This document shows positions 7,304-12,696 of a DNA stretch of 12,696 bases, piece after piece. Numbering within the stretch: position 1 is the stretch's first letter; every line of letters starts with the position of its first letter. The stretch covers positions 1 through 12,696 of the forward strand of contig JBPCNZ010000006.1 in assembly GCA_051000755.1 (NCBI GenBank). The letters run 5' to 3'. The notes beneath the pieces are model-generated. The model had not been told where the DNA came from. It searched no databases and saw only the letters and a list, made by a program, of their open reading frames with translations. The translations under genes and the position numbers were made by a program. The DNA is from JALZAH01 sp051000755. GTDB taxonomy: Bacteria; Actinomycetota; Acidimicrobiia; Acidimicrobiales; Palsa-688.

Positions 7304-7390
7304 CGGTTGATGACCACCGCCCCCATCGTCTCAGGGTCGGAGAAATGCGTCAAGCAGGTGGCGGTTCCGGTAACGTCCTGGTCGATCGCC

Positions 7391-7747
7391 ATGCCCAGAC
7401 GAGTGCCAACACGGCAAGGTGAGCGCAGTGCCCCCGATGTGGTTGACGTCCTGCGGGCCCTCGCCGACCCGAGCCGTCTCCGTATCTTTCGTGCCCTTCG
7501 AGTCTCCGAGCGTTGCGTCCGGGACCTGGTGGAGACCGAAGGACTCTCCCAGCCCCTGGTCAGCCACCACCTGCGGGTGCTCCAGGAGGTCGGACTGGTC
7601 CAGAACCGGCGCTGGGACGGCTTCGTGCTCTACGCCGTCGATCCCCGCGGCCTCGGCCTGGCCCGCGACGGCGTCGGCGAGCTGTTGGACATCGATCGGC
7701 TGGCCGACGCGGCCCTGCCCGGCGGCAACTCCAACTGCTGCAGCTGA
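7391..7747 (+). CDS. ArsR-family metal(loid)-responsive repressor
   Basis: This 118-residue winged-helix repressor probably binds DNA as a dimer and releases it when a thiol-binding metal(loid) docks. The core reads VVDVLRALADPSRLRIFRAL, then the recognition region 'LSQPLVSHHLRVLQEVGLV' (about 52-70) and a wing 'RRWDGFVLYAV'. One Cys lies at 42, in the classic ArsR alpha-3 position (ERCVRDL), but the usual CxC is reduced to a single Cys. Cys116-Cys117 lie at the very C-terminus (GGNSNCCS), recalling the C-terminal Cys pair of the Acidithiobacillus type of arsenite sensor. The ATG at 7391 was chosen because homology starts soon after. ATG 7310 is in frame and would add 27 residues unlike the family. 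A TAACGT hexamer lies at 7371-7376. No arsenate reductase or arsenite pump follows; the neighbours are gene fragments. Confidence 0.88.
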   Translation: MPRRVPTRQGERSAPDVVDVLRALADPSRLRIFRALRVSERCVRDLVETEGLSQPLVSHHLRVLQEVGLVQNRRWDGFVLYAVDPRGLGLARDGVGELLDIDRLADAALPGGNSNCCS

Positions 7748-7751
7748 GCCC

Positions 7752-7782
7752 TTGACTCTCCGGTAGGGGGAGGCTCGACGCT
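7752..7782 (+). promoter_or_regulatory. MerR-type promoter/operator (orphan)
   Basis: A TTGACT -35 element (7752-7757) is followed by a 19-bp spacer and a weak GACGCT -10 (7777-7782). Inside the spacer region is a dyad, CTCTCC (7756-7761) / GGGGAG (7767-7772), with a 5-bp centre and one mismatch. An over-long 19-bp spacer filled by a dyad is the hallmark of promoters twisted open by MerR-family activators. No MerR gene is in the window. Downstream is only a 25-codon frame from ATG 7790 and a transporter fragment, so the site has lost its working target. Confidence 0.6.
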
Positions 7783-7830
7783 CGACGGCATGATCGCCGT
7801 CAGCTCCCTACCAGCCCACGCCCGTCGCCG

Positions 7831-7995
7831 ATTCGCCGCCTGGCCCAGGGCGGGGCGGCCGCCCTGATGGCCCCCAACGTCCTGTCCCTCCTCGGTGTCA
7901 TCTACACCGGTCGGGACCGGCTGCGCGCCATCAGCATCTACGGGATGGTCATGGGGGTGGCGGCCACCAGCGGCCAGCTCATCGGCGGCCTGATC
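7831..7995 (+). pseudogene. DHA2-type MFS transporter fragment
   Basis: The frame encodes RRLAQGGAAALMAPNVLSLL, then GVIYTGRDRLRAISIYG and MGVAATSGQLIGGLI. This matches the helix 4-5 region of 14-helix drug exporters (EmrB/QacA group), where 'R..QG.GAA.MAP..L..L' and 'R..A...YG...G.A...GQ..GG' are typical. Only about 55 residues survive. The start-like ATG at 7790, just downstream of the MerR-type promoter, is in a different frame. After GGLI the sequence no longer resembles a transporter. It is a decayed relic of an exporter that may have been controlled by the operator before it. Fragment ends are approximate. Confidence 0.6.
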
Positions 7996-8087
7996 CGTCG
8001 CATCACGCCCATCGTCGCCTCCTTGTCCCTGCACCCGTTCTACACCCCCAGGGAGCACGCCGCGGCCGGTAACCAACGGCCGGCCGC

Positions 8088-8093
8088 TACCGT
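8088..8093 (+). promoter_or_regulatory. TACCGT -10 hexamer, leaderless geometry (GH43-like gene)
   Basis: GCTACCGT is followed by exactly six bases and the GTG start codon at 8100, with no Shine-Dalgarno sequence. The eight-base core is identical to that at 1894-1901. Confidence 0.55.
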
Positions 8094-8099
8094 TCGAAC

Positions 8100-9221
8100 G
8101 TGGAGCCGCAGCGTCGCCGAATCCCTTCGCCGGGGGGTGGGCGCCGCCGCCTCCTCCAGGTGGCGATCGGGGTGGGCGCCGTCGTGTCGGTGGTGGCCGT
8201 GTCGGTCGGTGCCGGCGGGTCCCAGCACGGTGGAAGCGAAACGGCCCGGGCGTCGGGCACCACCCTCGCCCATTCCGGTTCGCCGACCCCGCGTGCGGCC
8301 AGCCTCGGACTTCCTGCCCTCGCCAGCTCGCAGGTCGTCGAGACAGACGATGTCGGCGATCCGTTCGTGCTCACCGTGCCGCCCGGCGCCAACGGGAACG
8401 CCCACACCAGCTATGTCCTCTACTGGACGACCGACTGGCAATCCAACGTCCCGACGGCCGTCTCCAGCGATCACGTCCACTGGCGCCGGGTCGCCGACTC
8501 GTTGCCCGTCCTGCCGTCGTGGGCGGTGGAAGAGAAGCCTTCCACCATGACCTGGGGGCCGACCGTGCACCGGGTGGGGGCGACTTGGGTGCTGTACTTC
8601 AGCACCGAGGACACCGCCACCAGGCTCGAGTGCCTGGGCCGGGCCACGTCGTCGAGCCCGACCGGTCCCTTCACCGACACCACCTCGGCGCCGCTCGTCT
8701 GCCAGACGGCCCTCGGCGGCGATATCGACCCGAGTGTCGTCACCGACGGGTCGGACGCTTCGGCCCTGTTGTGGAAGAACGACGGCAACGCCACCGGGGC
8801 ACCGGTGAGCATCTGGGAGCAGCCCCTGGCCGCCGACGGTCTGTCCGTGACCGGCTCGCCGGCCCGCCTCCTCGGGGCGGACCAGGCGTGGGAGCACAAC
8901 ATCGTCGAGGGGCCCGCCATGCTGGCCTCCAGCCGGGGCGGCTGGTGGCTGTTCTACTCGGGCGGCACGTGGCAGTCCAACACCTATGACACCGGTGTGG
9001 CCTGGTGCGCCACGGTGGCCGGACCGTGCCGGAAGACCGCCGATGCTCCCCTCCTCTCGAGCACACCCACCGCCGTGTCCCCCGGCGGCTTCGACACCTT
9101 CCTCGACGAGCACGGGAAGCTGTGGGCGTCGTATTCCGCCTTCCCCGAGGCCCCGGCCGACGCCCGTGCCGCCATGGCCGAGAACCGGGTCCTCGAGATC
9201 GCCCCGGTCCTCTCCCACTGA
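8100..9221 (+). CDS. Secreted GH43-like five-bladed beta-propeller protein
   Basis: This 373-residue exported protein is probably a glycoside hydrolase of the GH43/GH62 propeller type acting on arabinose- or xylose-containing polymers. An Arg-rich start (RRRIPSPGGGRRR) precedes a hydrophobic stretch (about 18-38) and then a Ser/Thr/Pro-rich linker, indicating a signal peptide or signal anchor. Propeller landmarks are DDVGDPF (Asp87), MTWGPTVHRV, a TWVLYFS strand, GGDIDPSVV (Asp208/Asp210), the IVEGPAML glutamate (Glu270) and WWLFYSGG. These match the Asp base, Asp modulator and Glu acid of GH43. The usual GPGH metal-site block is not clear; VSPGGFDTF stands there. GTG 8100 was chosen from the leaderless promoter. 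It stands alone between pseudogenes, and the substrate is unknown. Confidence 0.7.
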   Translation: MEPQRRRIPSPGGGRRRLLQVAIGVGAVVSVVAVSVGAGGSQHGGSETARASGTTLAHSGSPTPRAASLGLPALASSQVVETDDVGDPFVLTVPPGANGNAHTSYVLYWTTDWQSNVPTAVSSDHVHWRRVADSLPVLPSWAVEEKPSTMTWGPTVHRVGATWVLYFSTEDTATRLECLGRATSSSPTGPFTDTTSAPLVCQTALGGDIDPSVVTDGSDASALLWKNDGNATGAPVSIWEQPLAADGLSVTGSPARLLGADQAWEHNIVEGPAMLASSRGGWWLFYSGGTWQSNTYDTGVAWCATVAGPCRKTADAPLLSSTPTAVSPGGFDTFLDEHGKLWASYSAFPEAPADARAAMAENRVLEIAPVLSH

Positions 9222-9239
9222 GCAACGGTGTGGCGCTGA

Positions 9240-9256
9240 GGGCCGGATAGCGGCCC
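9240..9256. terminator. Short GC hairpin after the GH43-like gene
   Basis: GGGCCG and CGGCCC form a perfect 6-bp stem around a 5-base loop (GATAG), beginning 19 bp after the GH43-like stop codon. There is no T-tract. It could stop transcription in the actinobacterial manner, or it could be chance in GC-rich DNA. Confidence 0.3.
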
Positions 9257-9274
9257 GTAGCGTCACTGCGATGA

Positions 9275-9429
9275 TCAGCGCCCCCCGTCGACCTGCACCT
9301 GAGCCCCCTCACGGCCAAGACCCACATCAGTCGGGCCATGACCAAGCTGGGCGCCCGCGACCGGCCCAACTGGTGGTCAGGGCCTACGAATCGGGTCTCG
9401 TCGGCCCCGGCGGTCGGCTTCGGGGGTGA
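9275..9429 (+). pseudogene. LuxR/NarL-type response-regulator HTH remnant with frameshift
   Basis: From about 9290 the frame reads DLHLSPLTAKTHISRAMTKL and then GARDR, the recognition-helix half of a LuxR-type DNA-binding domain. It matches the common actinobacterial 'LSP.T.KTHVSR.M.KLGARDRAQLVV' ending. After CGG at 9362-9364 the expected continuation, QLVVRAYESGLVGPGG, is found in another frame. Inserting a single G would restore 'RDRAQLVV'. That second frame ends in TGA at 9427-9429, close to the normal end of such proteins. The receiver domain and first HTH helices are absent, and an in-frame TGA lies at 9272-9274. The piece lies antisense to the last codons of the minus-strand gene ending at 9377. 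It is clearly a dead C-terminal relic. Confidence 0.75.
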
Positions 9430-10375
9430 CGTACCCGTTGAGCTTGGTCAGGCCGTCGCCCGTCGCGCTCAGGCCCACGATCGAGGTGAGCCACGGCCAG
9501 CCGGTCGCGGCCATGGCCTCTCGCCACCGGCCCAGCTCCACAGCCCCGTCGACCGCTCGGACCAGGCCGTCGAGGGCGTCATCGGGGCTGACCCCGAAGC
9601 GCTCCAGAGCCTGAACCCGAAGGTGGACGGTCAGGCGGGGGGCGGCGCCCTCGGCGGCAGCCAGGCACACGAACGCCGCCTCGTCCAGCACCGCGGTCGG
9701 GATGGAGGCTCGGGCCAGGGCCCGTTCGACGCCTTCCCTGCCGGCCGGCCAGGCGGAGCGCAGAGCGCCGGGCTCCGACCACGCGTAGCACCGGCGATCC
9801 ACGGCGCCGACGCCGGAGACCTCCACCGCGGCCAGATGGGGGTGAAGCCCGGGCCGTCGCATCGGTCCCACCACCTCCCCGAAGGCGGGGTCCCGGGCGA
9901 CCAGGCGATCGAGGGCCGCCGGGTCGAGGGAGGCGTTGGCGTACAGGCGGAGGCCGAGGAGGCGACCGTTGCCGCCATCATGGACGACACCCAGGGCGGT
10001 GACCAGCCGGGTACGGGCGGGCACCGCCGGCGGATCGGGGATCAGGGCCTGCACCAGGCCGGAGGTTTGTTCGGACCACCGCTGCGCCCCCGGTGGCCCG
10101 AGCGCCGGCGCCACCTCGTCGACCACCAGGCGTTGGGTGCGCAGCTGGGCCGTGAAATACGGGTGGGCCGTCCCGGCCACGGCGACGTAGCGCACCGTCC
10201 CCGCCCCGCCTCCCGGGCCGAGGGAGAAGCTGGCCTCGAAGGGGGCTCCGGTGGGGCTGAGGGGGCAGGTCCGGCGACCGTCGGCGCCCCGGGCGGCGAC
10301 GGCGTGATCGGCGAGGGCGGCGACCAGCAGGGCATCGGCCCGCTGTTGGTCGGCGGGCGGGGCGCCGCCCAGCAT
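9377..10375 (-). CDS. Conserved-looking protein of unknown function, last gene of the Rhs cluster
   Basis: This 332-residue soluble protein is not recognised. It has no signal peptide or membrane helix. Several beta-strand-like blocks stand out: CPLSPTGAPFEASFSLGPGG, then VRYVAVAG, GRLLGLRLYANAS, HPHLAAVEVSG, PRLTVHLRV and GLTKLNGYVTPE, separated by long helices. The alternation of strand pairs and helices recalls barrel enzymes such as the ABBA/DMATS prenyltransferases, but this is only an impression. ATG 10375 is the first start codon after the ankyrin gene's stop 62 bp upstream; the frame is open further upstream but overlaps that gene. The last residues (ADRRGRRDPIRRP) are antisense to the LuxR relic and may be a random extension. 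Position suggests co-transcription with the Ank-PH gene. Confidence 0.7.
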   Translation of the reverse strand: MLGGAPPADQQRADALLVAALADHAVAARGADGRRTCPLSPTGAPFEASFSLGPGGGAGTVRYVAVAGTAHPYFTAQLRTQRLVVDEVAPALGPPGAQRWSEQTSGLVQALIPDPPAVPARTRLVTALGVVHDGGNGRLLGLRLYANASLDPAALDRLVARDPAFGEVVGPMRRPGLHPHLAAVEVSGVGAVDRRCYAWSEPGALRSAWPAGREGVERALARASIPTAVLDEAAFVCLAAAEGAAPRLTVHLRVQALERFGVSPDDALDGLVRAVDGAVELGRWREAMAATGWPWLTSIVGLSATGDGLTKLNGYVTPEADRRGRRDPIRRP

Positions 10376-10437
10376 CCGGGTGAGGAGGCGCCGGGCGGGA
10401 CCGACGCCGGAGCGGCCGTCGTGCGCTCCTGGGTCGA

Positions 10438-11712
10438 TCAGCCGGCGCCCTGCAGGTGGGCCCGGAGCTGGGTCCGGGTGGCGTCGTCGAGGACGGCGGT
10501 CCCGGCCAGCAGGCCGGGGGCGACCCGGTGGAGGACCCGATGGTATTCGGGACCGAGGGCCACGTTGAGGCAGCGGAGGGGGCGCCCGTCGCTGGTCGTC
10601 GGCGGGGGCGTGACCCCCTGCCAGCGCTGCACGCCGTAGCCATGGTGGGGCCCGGCGTCGTTCTGGAGGAGCTGGAGGACGGGGAAGCGGCGACCGCCGG
10701 CAAAGGCGGCGGCGCTGACATGGTCCAGATCGACGGGGTGGCCCCAGCCGAAGGGCGACCGCACCCGGAGGCTGTGGGGCTCGATGCGCAGGGCGCTGCG
10801 GCCGTACAACCAGGCCAGCCCGAAGGTGAAGACGACGAGGAAGGCGCCGATAGCGGCGCCGGTGGCCACCTCGCCGGCCTTGCCGGTGGTCGCCCCCAGG
10901 ACCAGGCACAGGACGGCAAAGCCCAGACCGATGACCCGAAGGATCACGGAGTCGACGGTCCGCACCGTGAGCCCGACGCTGTCGTCCTCCAGGACCAGGG
11001 GTTGGCGCAGGTGCCGCCACCGATCACGCCTCGCGGGTGGTTCTGCCTCGACGCCGGGCGACCGTCCGGAAGGGAGCGGGAGCAGGGCGGCGACGTCGGT
11101 GTGGGTCTTGCGCTCGGCTGCGGCCCGGGCGTCGAATCCCTGAAGGTTCCGGTGGGTGGGGTCGGCGCCCGCGGCCAGCAGCACCCGGACCGCGTCGGGA
11201 TGGCCGAAGTGGGCGGCCAGGGTCAGGGCCGTGTCGCCCCGCTCGTCGACCGTGTCCACGCCGGCGCCGGCGTCGAGCAGGTGGCGTAGCGTCGTCGACT
11301 CGCCCCTCGACGCCGCCGCCATGATCGCCGTACGTCCCAGATCGGCGGCCTGGCCCAGGTCTGCACCCCGGGCGATGAGGTCGTCGAGGAGGTCCGTGGC
11401 CCCCACGCCGGCGGCGGAGATGAGGGCGGTCACGCCTCCCTCCCGGATCGTTTCGGGGACGGGATCGGTCTCGGCTACGGCGATCGACGACGCCGCCTCG
11501 TGGACCATGGCCACCGCCGGCGCCGCCATCGAGGATCCCCGTTCGGTGCTCAGGTACAGGACCCGGGAGCGGGCCTCGATGGCCTTGATCTCGTCGGCCA
11601 GGTGGGCAAGGGTGACCCAGGCCGACAGGCGCCGGTCGGCCGGCGACACGAAGATCCCCCCGTCGTCGGCGGCGTGGACGTAGAGGTCGCCGGGCTCCAG
11701 GGAGCCGGTCAC
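10438..11712 (-). CDS. Ankyrin-repeat membrane protein with C-terminal PH-like domain
   Basis: This 424-residue protein combines three parts. An N-terminal region (1-90) has a GDLYVHAADDGGIFVSP opening of unknown function and an ERGSSMAAPAVA segment. Ankyrin repeats follow at about 91-212, recognisable from GVTALISAAGVGATDLLDDL, GRTAIMAAASRG...LRHLLDAGAGVDTVD and GDTALTLAAHFGHPDAVRVL. Two membrane helices (about 255-275 and 283-303) come next, and then a cytosolic PH-like domain starting LRIEPHSLRVRSPFGWGHPV, of the kind often found after paired helices in actinobacterial proteins. The GTG start lies 25 bp downstream of the Rhs stop on the same strand, indicating co-transcription. Ankyrin proteins next to Rhs genes can act as immunity partners in polymorphic toxin systems (general knowledge). 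Here that role is only suggested by position. Confidence 0.8.
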   Translation of the reverse strand: MTGSLEPGDLYVHAADDGGIFVSPADRRLSAWVTLAHLADEIKAIEARSRVLYLSTERGSSMAAPAVAMVHEAASSIAVAETDPVPETIREGGVTALISAAGVGATDLLDDLIARGADLGQAADLGRTAIMAAASRGESTTLRHLLDAGAGVDTVDERGDTALTLAAHFGHPDAVRVLLAAGADPTHRNLQGFDARAAAERKTHTDVAALLPLPSGRSPGVEAEPPARRDRWRHLRQPLVLEDDSVGLTVRTVDSVILRVIGLGFAVLCLVLGATTGKAGEVATGAAIGAFLVVFTFGLAWLYGRSALRIEPHSLRVRSPFGWGHPVDLDHVSAAAFAGGRRFPVLQLLQNDAGPHHGYGVQRWQGVTPPPTTSDGRPLRCLNVALGPEYHRVLHRVAPGLLAGTAVLDDATRTQLRAHLQGAG

Positions 11713-11737
11713 GGCCAGGACGGCGTCGGGCCGGAGG

Positions 11738-12696
11738 TCACGGGGCCGGCACGTACAGCCCCGACGGCCGCTGCACCATGTTCGGGGGCGGGTTCTCCAC
11801 CACCACTCCCGCCGGCGTGGTGTGGAAGCCGATCGGCGCGGGCGGGACGGTGAAGCGGACCGGCACCAACGCCGGGCCGTGGGCGACGATCAGGGGCGAC
11901 GGCGGCTCGGCGGCGACCGGCGGCGGGTCCGCAGGGGCCACGGCCGGCGTCTCGGGGGTGAGATGGTCCCCGAGTCCCTTGCTCAGCCCGCTGCCGGCGG
12001 CACCGGTGGCGGAGTTCCATGCCAGGTCCCGGGGGTCGAAGGTGGGCTTGCCGGTGCTCAGGCCCGGGATGTAGTCGTAGCCGTAGCTGGCGCCGGTTGA
12101 CACCGCCCCGGACCCGGCGCCGATGCCGGCGGCGGAGGCGATCCCGGCCGCGCCTTCGGCGGTCGGCAGGAGGCTGCCCGCCGATCCGGCCAGGGCGCCG
12201 GTGACCCCGCCGACGATGGCCCCCTTGGCGATGGCCTTCCAGTTCCAACCATTGCCCTGCAGCCCGCTCACGATCCCCGGCGCGGCACCGGCGGTGGCGC
12301 CGACCGCCGCGGAGATGGCCGCCGCGGCCAGCAACGATTCCGGGGCCAGGGCGACGAGGGCCACGCCTCCGGCGACGGTGATGGCCAGGGCCGCGATGTT
12401 GCCCCACTGGGGGCCGGTGCCCGCCGCTCGCACCTTGTTGAAATCGGCCACCGAAACCGGCCGGAGGCCCAACGGGTCGAGGAATCCGATCGGGTCGTCG
12501 TCGGCATAGTGGTAGGGGAATGAGGTTGCGGGGTGGCCGGCCACGCCGGGCAGAGGATCGGTCGAGACGAACTGGCCCGTGGCCGGGTCGTAGAGCCGGG
12601 ACCGCATCCATACCAGACCGCCGATCTCGACCTCACCGAGAAACCCGAGGCGGGGGTAGGCGCCGCCGGGGCCGTCTGCGGCGGCGCCGCCGGGGC
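11738..12696 (-). CDS. Rhs-repeat protein, C-terminal part (partial)
   Basis: The frame enters from the right edge and ends at TGA 11738-11740, so about 319 residues are visible and the YD-repeat shell is outside the window. The Rhs core signature is clear: LGFLGEVEIGGLVWMRSRLY, DPATGQFVSTDPLPG, and the closing FLDPLGL (DPLGL at about 12464-12478). Beyond this conserved boundary lies a 241-residue variable tail. Its first part is hydrophobic and Gly/Ala-rich (IAALAITVAGGVALVAL, then IVGGVTGALAGSAGSLL), like the pre-toxin segments of many Rhs proteins. It then turns into a Pro-rich end (APADPPPVAAEPPSPLIVAH ... RPSGLYVPAP). No known toxin fold or catalytic motif is visible in the tail. An ATG at 12607 is internal, because the core signature continues upstream of it. 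Confidence 0.88.
   Translation of the reverse strand, partial: PGGAAADGPGGAYPRLGFLGEVEIGGLVWMRSRLYDPATGQFVSTDPLPGVAGHPATSFPYHYADDDPIGFLDPLGLRPVSVADFNKVRAAGTGPQWGNIAALAITVAGGVALVALAPESLLAAAAISAAVGATAGAAPGIVSGLQGNGWNWKAIAKGAIVGGVTGALAGSAGSLLPTAEGAAGIASAAGIGAGSGAVSTGASYGYDYIPGLSTGKPTFDPRDLAWNSATGAAGSGLSKGLGDHLTPETPAVAPADPPPVAAEPPSPLIVAHGPALVPVRFTVPPAPIGFHTTPAGVVVENPPPNMVQRPSGLYVPAP

Noticed and set aside
7310..7390. Earlier ATG start for the ArsR gene, adding 27 residues
   Set aside because: The extra residues do not resemble an ArsR N-terminus and cover the TAACGT promoter-like hexamer. It is kept only as an alternative.
6412..8000. Insertion sequence or integron causing the gene fragments
   Set aside because: No transposase or integrase frame, terminal inverted repeats or target duplications were seen. 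Deletion by recombination explains the junctions better.
9338..10639. Plus-strand frame of 433 codons downstream of the LuxR relic
   Set aside because: It begins inside the relic and then runs antisense to the minus-strand 332-aa and Ank-PH genes, with shadow composition.
10376..11020. Extension of the 332-aa gene upstream across the Ank-PH gene
   Set aside because: The extra codons overlap a well-supported gene and read as Arg/Pro-rich filler.
11709..12611. Second minus-strand frame over the Rhs tail
   Set aside because: It is out of frame with the Rhs core signature and Arg/Gly-rich.

Overview
The window is GC-rich DNA with the codon bias of a high-GC actinobacterium. Four of the recognisable gene starts (GNAT, the PAS protein leader, crotonase, GH43) have a TANNNT -10 hexamer exactly 6 nt before a start codon. 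That is the leaderless-transcript arrangement described in actinobacteria. Together with the Rhs, crotonase and EntS-like MFS genes it makes an Acidimicrobiia-like soil or freshwater actinomycete plausible, but this is inference; there is no rRNA or marker gene here.

Layout. (1) 1-534: the N-terminus of a probable GNAT acetyltransferase leaves the window on the left. A gene-free stretch follows, with small direct and inverted repeats and three perfect 16-bp tandem repeats. (2) 532-6389: three well-preserved housekeeping-type genes. These are an MFS exporter (minus), a 1196-aa cytosolic protein with six PAS-like domains plus GGDEF and EAL (plus, divergent from the MFS gene), and a crotonase-family enzyme (minus, tail-to-tail with the GGDEF-EAL gene and overlapping it by 7 bp). 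(3) 6412-8000: a gene graveyard. An MFS transporter N-terminus runs out of frame into the C-terminal half of a metallophosphoesterase. An intact ArsR repressor with a C-terminal Cys pair sits divergent from the MFS remnant. After it comes an isolated MerR-type promoter/operator followed by a short DHA2-type MFS fragment. (4) 8100-9221: a secreted or membrane-anchored GH43-like beta-propeller protein with its own leaderless promoter. (5) 9275-9429: a LuxR/NarL-type HTH remnant with a one-base frameshift. It lies antisense to the end of the next gene. (6) 12696-9377, minus strand: an apparent operon of the C-terminus of an Rhs-repeat protein (partial), an ankyrin-repeat/two-TM/PH-like membrane protein 25 bp downstream, and an unrecognised 332-aa protein.

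The most unusual parts are the Rhs-tail / Ank-TM-PH / unknown-protein cassette, whose position suggests an Rhs effector with associated membrane proteins though no toxin fold is recognised, and the dense cluster of broken transport and regulatory genes with one orphan metal-type operator. No CRISPR array, tRNA, rRNA, transposase or integrase was found.
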